A DNA stretch of 9,927 bases from Proteobacteria bacterium UBA6920 (lineage in GTDB: Bacteria > Pseudomonadota > Gammaproteobacteria > SG8-11). Shown here piece by piece: positions 6,303 to 9,927 of this stretch. Position numbers and translations under genes: made by a program. The DNA lies in assembly GCA_002448875.1 (NCBI GenBank), contig DKAS01000019.1:12639-22565 (forward strand). Direction: 5' to 3'. The notes under the pieces are model-generated. The model saw nothing but the letters and a program-made list of their open reading frames with translations, searched no databases and was not told the DNA's origin. Positions within the stretch are counted from its first letter, which is position 1. Each line of letters opens with the position of its first letter.

Positions 6303-7463
6303 ATGTTCAGCAGTGAATTATTACAGGAATTCGCGCTTGATCCGGCACTGATTCATCTCAATCATGCCGCCATGGCGCCATGGCCGCGGCGCACCGTGGC
6401 CGCGGTCACCGCCTTCGCCAGCGACAATGCCGCCAATGCCGGGCGCGGCTATGCACGCTGGTTGGCGGTCGAACACCGCCTGCGCGCGGCCGCCGCGCGT
6501 TTGCTCAACGCGCCCGCCGCGGAGGATATTGCCCTGGTAGGCAGCACCTCCAGCGCTTTGTCGATGGTGGCCTATGGCTTGACCTGGCGGGCCGGAGACA
6601 ATGTCGTCATCAGCGACGAAGAATTTCCTTCCAATCGCGTGGTCTGGGAATCGCTGGACAAATACGCGGTGCAGGTGCGTCGCGCCAATCTCTGGCGGTC
6701 CGGCGATCCGGAACAGGCGCTGCTGGATCTTACCGATGCGCGCACCCGGGTGCTGGCGGTCAGCTCCGTGCAGTTTCGCAGCGGCCTGCGCCTGGATCTG
6801 GGGCGCATCGGCAATCATTGCCGGCGCCACGGCGTGCTGTTTTGCGTCGATGGCATTCAGAGCCTGGGCGCCGTGCCCTGCGACGTACAGGCGGAAGCCA
6901 TCGATTTCATCATGGCCGACGGTCACAAATGGCTGCTGGGCGCCGAAGGCCTGGCTCTGTTCTATTGCCGCGCCGAACTGCGCGACCAGCTGGATCTCAA
7001 ACAATACGGCTGGCACATGTTGCACGATTTTCTCAATTTCGATCAGACCGCCTGGCGCCCTGCGGTCGGTGCCCAGCGATTCGAACCCGGCAGCCCCAAT
7101 ATGCTGGGCATCCACGCCCTGGACGCCAGCCTCGGACTGCTGATGGAAGCGCAGATTGCCAGGATAGAACAGGCGATTCTCGACAAAACGGATTATCTGG
7201 CCGAAGGTTTGCTGGCCAGCGGCAACTACGAGATCATCACACCCCGGGAGCGCCGGCGACGCGCGGGCATTCTCACCCTCAGCCATCGCGGCGGCGACAA
7301 TGCCGAACTGCACCGGTTTCTGCAGGCAAACAATGTGTATTGCGCCTTACGTGGCGGCAATCTGCGTCTGTCGCCGCACTTTTACACGCCGCTGGAAAAA
7401 CTCGATGCTTTCCTGCAGCTGGCGCAGACTTATCGGCCCGGAATATACGGGCAACAACAGTAA
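6303..7463 (+). CDS. Class V PLP-dependent aminotransferase/desulfurase-fold enzyme
   Basis: 386 residues, full length for the family. The substrate-end motif LIHLNHAAMAPWPRRT (16-31), VDGIQSLGAVPCDV (182-195; Asp183 and Gln186 contact PLP) and ADGHKWLLGAEGLALFY (205-221; Lys209 is the Schiff-base lysine) show a fold type I, class V enzyme close to SufS/CsdA and isopenicillin-N-epimerase-like proteins. The C-terminal segment ALRGGNLRLSPHFYTP (348-363) lacks the catalytic cysteine of SufS-type desulfurases (RxGxxC): the cysteine position is Arg355, giving RGGNLR. Cys347 lies before, not at, that site. Thus the typical persulfide chemistry is not expected; it may be a lyase, epimerase or transaminase of unknown substrate. 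AAGGA sits 4 bases before the ATG. Followed by the DUF3467-type gene after 24 bases. Confidence 0.9.
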   Translation: MFSSELLQEFALDPALIHLNHAAMAPWPRRTVAAVTAFASDNAANAGRGYARWLAVEHRLRAAAARLLNAPAAEDIALVGSTSSALSMVAYGLTWRAGDNVVISDEEFPSNRVVWESLDKYAVQVRRANLWRSGDPEQALLDLTDARTRVLAVSSVQFRSGLRLDLGRIGNHCRRHGVLFCVDGIQSLGAVPCDVQAEAIDFIMADGHKWLLGAEGLALFYCRAELRDQLDLKQYGWHMLHDFLNFDQTAWRPAVGAQRFEPGSPNMLGIHALDASLGLLMEAQIARIEQAILDKTDYLAEGLLASGNYEIITPRERRRRAGILTLSHRGGDNAELHRFLQANNVYCALRGGNLRLSPHFYTPLEKLDAFLQLAQTYRPGIYGQQQ

Positions 7464-7487
7464 ACTACTTCCCATATGGAGCATGTT

Positions 7488-7790
7488 ATGGACGATTCCA
7501 AGAAGCACCCGCCCGCCGTCGGCGAAGCGATTCATCTGCCCGAAGAGATGCGGCGGGGCGTATTCGCCAATCAGCTCATCATCGCCCACTCCCGGGAGGA
7601 GTTCGTGCTGGACTATGTTTTTCGCCACAGCATCGGCGGCAATGTGGTCGTTTCCCGGGTGATACTCACTCCGGAACATGCTAAACGCATGCTCAAAGCC
7701 CTGCAGGAAAACCTGCAGAACTACGAGCGTAGTTTCGGCGTGATTCAGGATACCCCGGCCGCGCCCCCCCCCCCGGCCAGCCGTCACTGA
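7488..7790 (+). CDS. Small DUF3467-family protein
   Basis: 100 residues from the chosen ATG. GGAG (7478-7481) lies 6 bases before 7488; the in-frame ATG at 7476 has no ribosome-binding site and would overlap that sequence. The core GVFANQLIIAHSREEFVLDYVF (about residues 24-45), then VVVSRVILTPEHAKRMLKAL and ENLQNYERSFGVI fits the DUF3467 pattern 'yaN...v..s..EF.lDf...vsRVilsP.hak.ll.aL..Nl..YE..fG.I'. Function of this family is unknown; members are small soluble proteins. The C-terminus (PAAPPPPASRH) is encoded by an 11-C run, the only odd point. It follows the PLP-enzyme gene by 24 bases and is probably cotranscribed with it. No membrane segment. Confidence 0.85.
   Translation: MDDSKKHPPAVGEAIHLPEEMRRGVFANQLIIAHSREEFVLDYVFRHSIGGNVVVSRVILTPEHAKRMLKALQENLQNYERSFGVIQDTPAAPPPPASRH
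7764..7774 (+). repeat. Homopolymer run of 11 C inside the DUF3467 gene
   Basis: The coding frame passes through eleven consecutive C, giving prolines near the C-terminus. Gain of one C would extend the reading frame to a TAA at about 7874-7876; loss of one would extend it to a TAG at 7846-7848. Long poly-C tracts are prone to slippage in replication and to base-calling errors, so the annotated tail may be variable or mis-assembled. Confidence 0.85.
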
Positions 7791-7813
7791 GACCCTTCCA
7801 GGCTTTCTCCCTT

Positions 7814-7827
7814 CGGCTGCGCAGCCG
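7814..7827. repeat. GC-rich 14-base palindrome after the DUF3467 gene
   Basis: CGGCTGC-GCAGCCG is a perfect palindrome 24 bases after the stop codon. As RNA it could form a short hairpin with an unrealistically tight loop unless the inner bases open. No T tract follows, so I do not call it a terminator; it may weaken read-through or be a binding site. Confidence 0.35.
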
Positions 7828-7849
7828 GGTACCGGTCGCGCAGCATAGG

Positions 7850-7880
7850 TACTTGTTTATGTTAATTATCTTATAACACC
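7850..7880 (+). promoter_or_regulatory. AT-rich patch, possible promoter of the methyltransferase gene
   Basis: Between the palindrome and the methyltransferase start the sequence turns AT-rich and includes TATAAC (7872-7877), close to a -10 element, about 78 bases before the ATG. A TTGTTT (7853-7858) is present but only 13 bases from it, so a standard -35 spacing is missing. Weak evidence for a separate transcript of the methyltransferase and GGDEF genes. Confidence 0.25.
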
Positions 7881-7954
7881 GTTTTCTTACAGTTTTTATT
7901 CTCCGGGGACGATAACCAGAAGGAAAATGTCGACTTGACGCCAGGGAGCTGACC

Positions 7955-8785
7955 ATGAAGCCCGCCGAATTGCTGGTCCAGGAGCAAGGCCAGAAACGGA
8001 TTCAAATCGGAGGATTTCTTCTGCCGGCCGAGGATTTCTCCATGGCCAACTTCATGCGCTTCGACCTGGGCATGTCGTGGCTGCATCCGGGCGGCATTTA
8101 CAGCACCGAGGAAATGCTGGCCATGCTCAATATAAGCCGCGATATGCGGGTGCTGGACCTGGGTTGCGGTCTGGCCTCGGCCAGCCGCATGCTGGCCAGA
8201 CGCTGCGGCTGCGAGGTGTGGGGCATAGACCGGGACCCGTCGATGATCGCCGGCGCGATCGCTCGCAACAGGAAATGGCGTTCGCGGGTGCATCTGCAGA
8301 GCATGGACGGGACGCACATGGATTTCGACGACGGATTTTTCGACTGCGTCATCATGCAATCCGTCGCCTGCTTCAACGACAAAGCGGCGTTGTTTCGCGA
8401 AGTCAGACGGGTACTGAAGCCCGGCGGCACCCTGGGCACCCTGGAGCCCACCTGGCTGCAGCCGCCGACCCCCGAAACCAGCCTGGTGACGCGCGCCACC
8501 ATTTGCGAGACCTTCCTGCACGCCCTGGAACCCTATGGCTGGATCAACATGTTGCTGGAATGCGGTTTCGTTAACATCAGACACCGCACCCACGAATTCA
8601 GCGACATGGCTCCCTACCAAATGCTGCGCGAGGAAGGCTGGCGGAAAATGCTCAGCATCCTGCTGCGTGTACTGTTCAACCCCGAGCTGAACATGCGGCT
8701 GGCGGCGGTAAGCAGCTATTTCAGCGCATTCCGCGGCTATTTCGGCTATGGCATCTATGTGGGAGTCAAACCTGACGACCAGTGA
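7955..8785 (+). CDS. Class I SAM-dependent methyltransferase
   Basis: 276 residues. Motif I is VLDLGCGLASASRML (66-80), the acidic residue at the end of the second strand is in GIDRDPSMI (90-98), then FDCVIMQS (129-136) and the post-motif LKPGGTLGTLEP (154-165). This is the fold of UbiE/sterol-type small-molecule methyltransferases. The insert after motif III (165-215) and the C-terminal helical region (215-260) should hold the substrate, which I cannot name. N-terminal residues 1-60 form a helical cap with MANFMRFDLGMSWLHPGG. No membrane segment is certain; the end (GYFGYGIYVGV) is a beta strand. GGGAG lies 6 bases before the ATG. The TGA at 8783 is followed 15 bases later by the GGDEF gene in the same frame, so the two are probably translated together. 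Confidence 0.88.
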   Translation: MKPAELLVQEQGQKRIQIGGFLLPAEDFSMANFMRFDLGMSWLHPGGIYSTEEMLAMLNISRDMRVLDLGCGLASASRMLARRCGCEVWGIDRDPSMIAGAIARNRKWRSRVHLQSMDGTHMDFDDGFFDCVIMQSVACFNDKAALFREVRRVLKPGGTLGTLEPTWLQPPTPETSLVTRATICETFLHALEPYGWINMLLECGFVNIRHRTHEFSDMAPYQMLREEGWRKMLSILLRVLFNPELNMRLAAVSSYFSAFRGYFGYGIYVGVKPDDQ

Positions 8786-8800
8786 CCAACGGACAGCGTG

Positions 8801-9927
8801 ATGCAAGGCTTTACTCCCGCGGAATATGCACCGGAACAGACGCTGGCGCGTCAGGAAGCGTTGCGTTTCCAGAACGCGGCGATCGGTCATGGCCTGCGCT
8901 ATTTTCGTTTTCTCAATCTGCTTCTGCTGCCGCTGCTGGGCCTGGTCAGCCGGCAGCAGATAGCGGCCCGCGATGTATTTCTGCTGTGCCTCACCATCGC
9001 CATGGCGGTACAATTCGGTCATCTGCTGCTGCATTTTTTCGGCCGTAGTTTAGCTGTCAATCGCTGGCTCAGCCTGAGCTTCGATTGCGTCAGCCTCGGC
9101 GCGCTGGCGCACCTGTCCGGCGGCACGGGCAGCGTATTTATCGCCCTGCTCGCCCTGTTGGTGCTGTATTCGGTGACCAGTCTTGACCGCGTGACCATAC
9201 TCACCAGCGGCGCCGCCGCCATCGCCACCCTGCTGCTGCTGGCCTGGCCGGTGTGGCCACCGCCGGCAGACTTGCATCACCTGCTGATGCCGACTTTTCT
9301 CATCGCCGGCATCGCCATTTCCGCCGGCGAACTTGCGCAACTCATCCGCTTCTCCCACAGCCGCACCGTACATACCATGCTGGCGCAAATCCGCGCCACG
9401 CTGGACAGCCAGCGCAACCAGGCAGTCAGCGAGCGCGACAAAGAACGCTATCGGATCCTGCTCGAATCGGTCAATGGCATACCCTGGGAATACTCCGTGC
9501 CTGCCCAGCGCTTTACCTATATTGGCCCGCAGGTCGAAAGCATCTCAGGGTATGCCCGCGATATCTGGTGTCAGGCCGGGTTTCTGCAATTGCATGTGGT
9601 CGATGAGGACAAGGAGCTGGTGTCCCGCATGCTGCACCTGAGGGACGACAATGGACGCAAACGGGAATTCGAGTATCGGCTGCGCACCGCCGCCGATAGT
9701 GAAATCTGGCTGCTGAATATCGTCAACAACGGGAGCGGCGCCGAGCAATCGGCGCTGCTGCGCGGCATCATGTTTGATATCAGCCAGCGCAAGACCACGG
9801 AAATGGAATTGAACAACTACCGCGGCAATCTGGAAAAGATGGTACTGGAGCGCACCGAACAGCTGAAGGAGGCCAATCAGCAGCTGGAACTGCTTACCTT
9901 GCACGACCCGCTGACCGGCCTGGCCAA
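8801..9927 (+). CDS. Membrane-anchored PAS-GGDEF protein, 3' end cut by the window
   Basis: 375 codons visible, running off the window. About six hydrophobic segments occupy residues 33-180 (for example FRFLNLLLLPLLGLVS and LLALLVLYSVTSL). The arrangement, with SFDCVSLGALAHLSGGTGSVF between segments, resembles the N-terminal sensor part of PilS-type histidine kinases. A helical linker (185-215) leads to a PAS domain (216-330): YRILLESVNGIPWEYSV, YIGPQVESISGYARDIW, EFEYRLRTADSEIWLL-like strands, and the PAC exit GIMFDISQRKTTEMELNNY. A coiled segment VLERTEQLKEANQQLELL then enters LTLHDPLTGLA, the start of a GGDEF domain, so a diguanylate cyclase (perhaps with EAL beyond the edge) is expected. 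Active-site GGDEF itself is outside the window. The ribosome-binding site is weak (GGAC about 8790), and GTG at 8798 is an in-frame alternative start. Confidence 0.88.
   Translation, partial: MQGFTPAEYAPEQTLARQEALRFQNAAIGHGLRYFRFLNLLLLPLLGLVSRQQIAARDVFLLCLTIAMAVQFGHLLLHFFGRSLAVNRWLSLSFDCVSLGALAHLSGGTGSVFIALLALLVLYSVTSLDRVTILTSGAAAIATLLLLAWPVWPPPADLHHLLMPTFLIAGIAISAGELAQLIRFSHSRTVHTMLAQIRATLDSQRNQAVSERDKERYRILLESVNGIPWEYSVPAQRFTYIGPQVESISGYARDIWCQAGFLQLHVVDEDKELVSRMLHLRDDNGRKREFEYRLRTAADSEIWLLNIVNNGSGAEQSALLRGIMFDISQRKTTEMELNNYRGNLEKMVLERTEQLKEANQQLELLTLHDPLTGLA

Noticed and set aside
6321..7313. 330-codon minus-strand open frame opposite the PLP-enzyme gene
   Set aside because: Antisense to a clear class V enzyme with catalytic motifs; composition is typical of a GC-rich shadow frame.
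6303..7463. Calling the PLP enzyme a SufS/IscS cysteine desulfurase
   Set aside because: The RxGxxC catalytic cysteine is absent (RGGNLR), and no Fe-S assembly genes are adjacent.
7871..9034. 387-codon minus-strand frame opposite the methyltransferase and GGDEF genes
   Set aside because: Gln/His-rich antisense shadow; the plus-strand products have complete motifs.

Overview
The window looks like a chromosomal accessory/signalling region of a moderately GC-rich Gram-negative bacterium, most likely a gammaproteobacterium. This rests on protein style, promoter-like elements and the density of two-component and cyclic-dinucleotide signalling genes; no marker gene fixes the genus. There are no rRNA or tRNA genes, insertion sequences, integrases or CRISPR arrays that I can see.

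Left third (59-3474, all on the minus strand, read right to left). An unrecognised 171-residue protein comes first, then a 504-residue protein with a degenerate receiver-like N-terminus and a long Ala/Pro linker. Next is a 214-residue protein with a probable roadblock/LC7 domain, and finally a 201-residue stand-alone globin of the globin-coupled-sensor (protoglobin) type. The last two overlap by 4 bases (ATGA), and the 504- and 214-residue genes are 27 bases apart. I read this as a co-expressed haem-sensor/roadblock signalling unit. No GTPase or methyl-accepting partner lies within the window; one could lie beyond the left edge.

Middle (3475-5753). An AT-rich, 480-base divergent intergenic region precedes a plus-strand Rrf2-family regulator that contains no cysteine. 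The end of that gene overlaps, tail to tail, a minus-strand receiver-histidine kinase. A 284-base divergent region follows.

Right half (5754-9927, all plus strand). A stand-alone cyclic-nucleotide-binding domain protein is followed by a class V PLP-dependent enzyme lacking the usual desulfurase cysteine, and then a small DUF3467-type protein whose tail carries a run of 11 C. After a 164-base gap come a SAM-dependent methyltransferase and a membrane-anchored PAS-GGDEF protein (probable diguanylate cyclase). The last two sit in the same frame, separated by one stop codon, and the GGDEF gene runs off the window end.

Overall theme: sensing (haem/gas, redox or nitrosative stress, cyclic nucleotide, membrane/PAS input) feeding signalling outputs (histidine kinase, GGDEF, roadblock). 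The physical interactions are inference.
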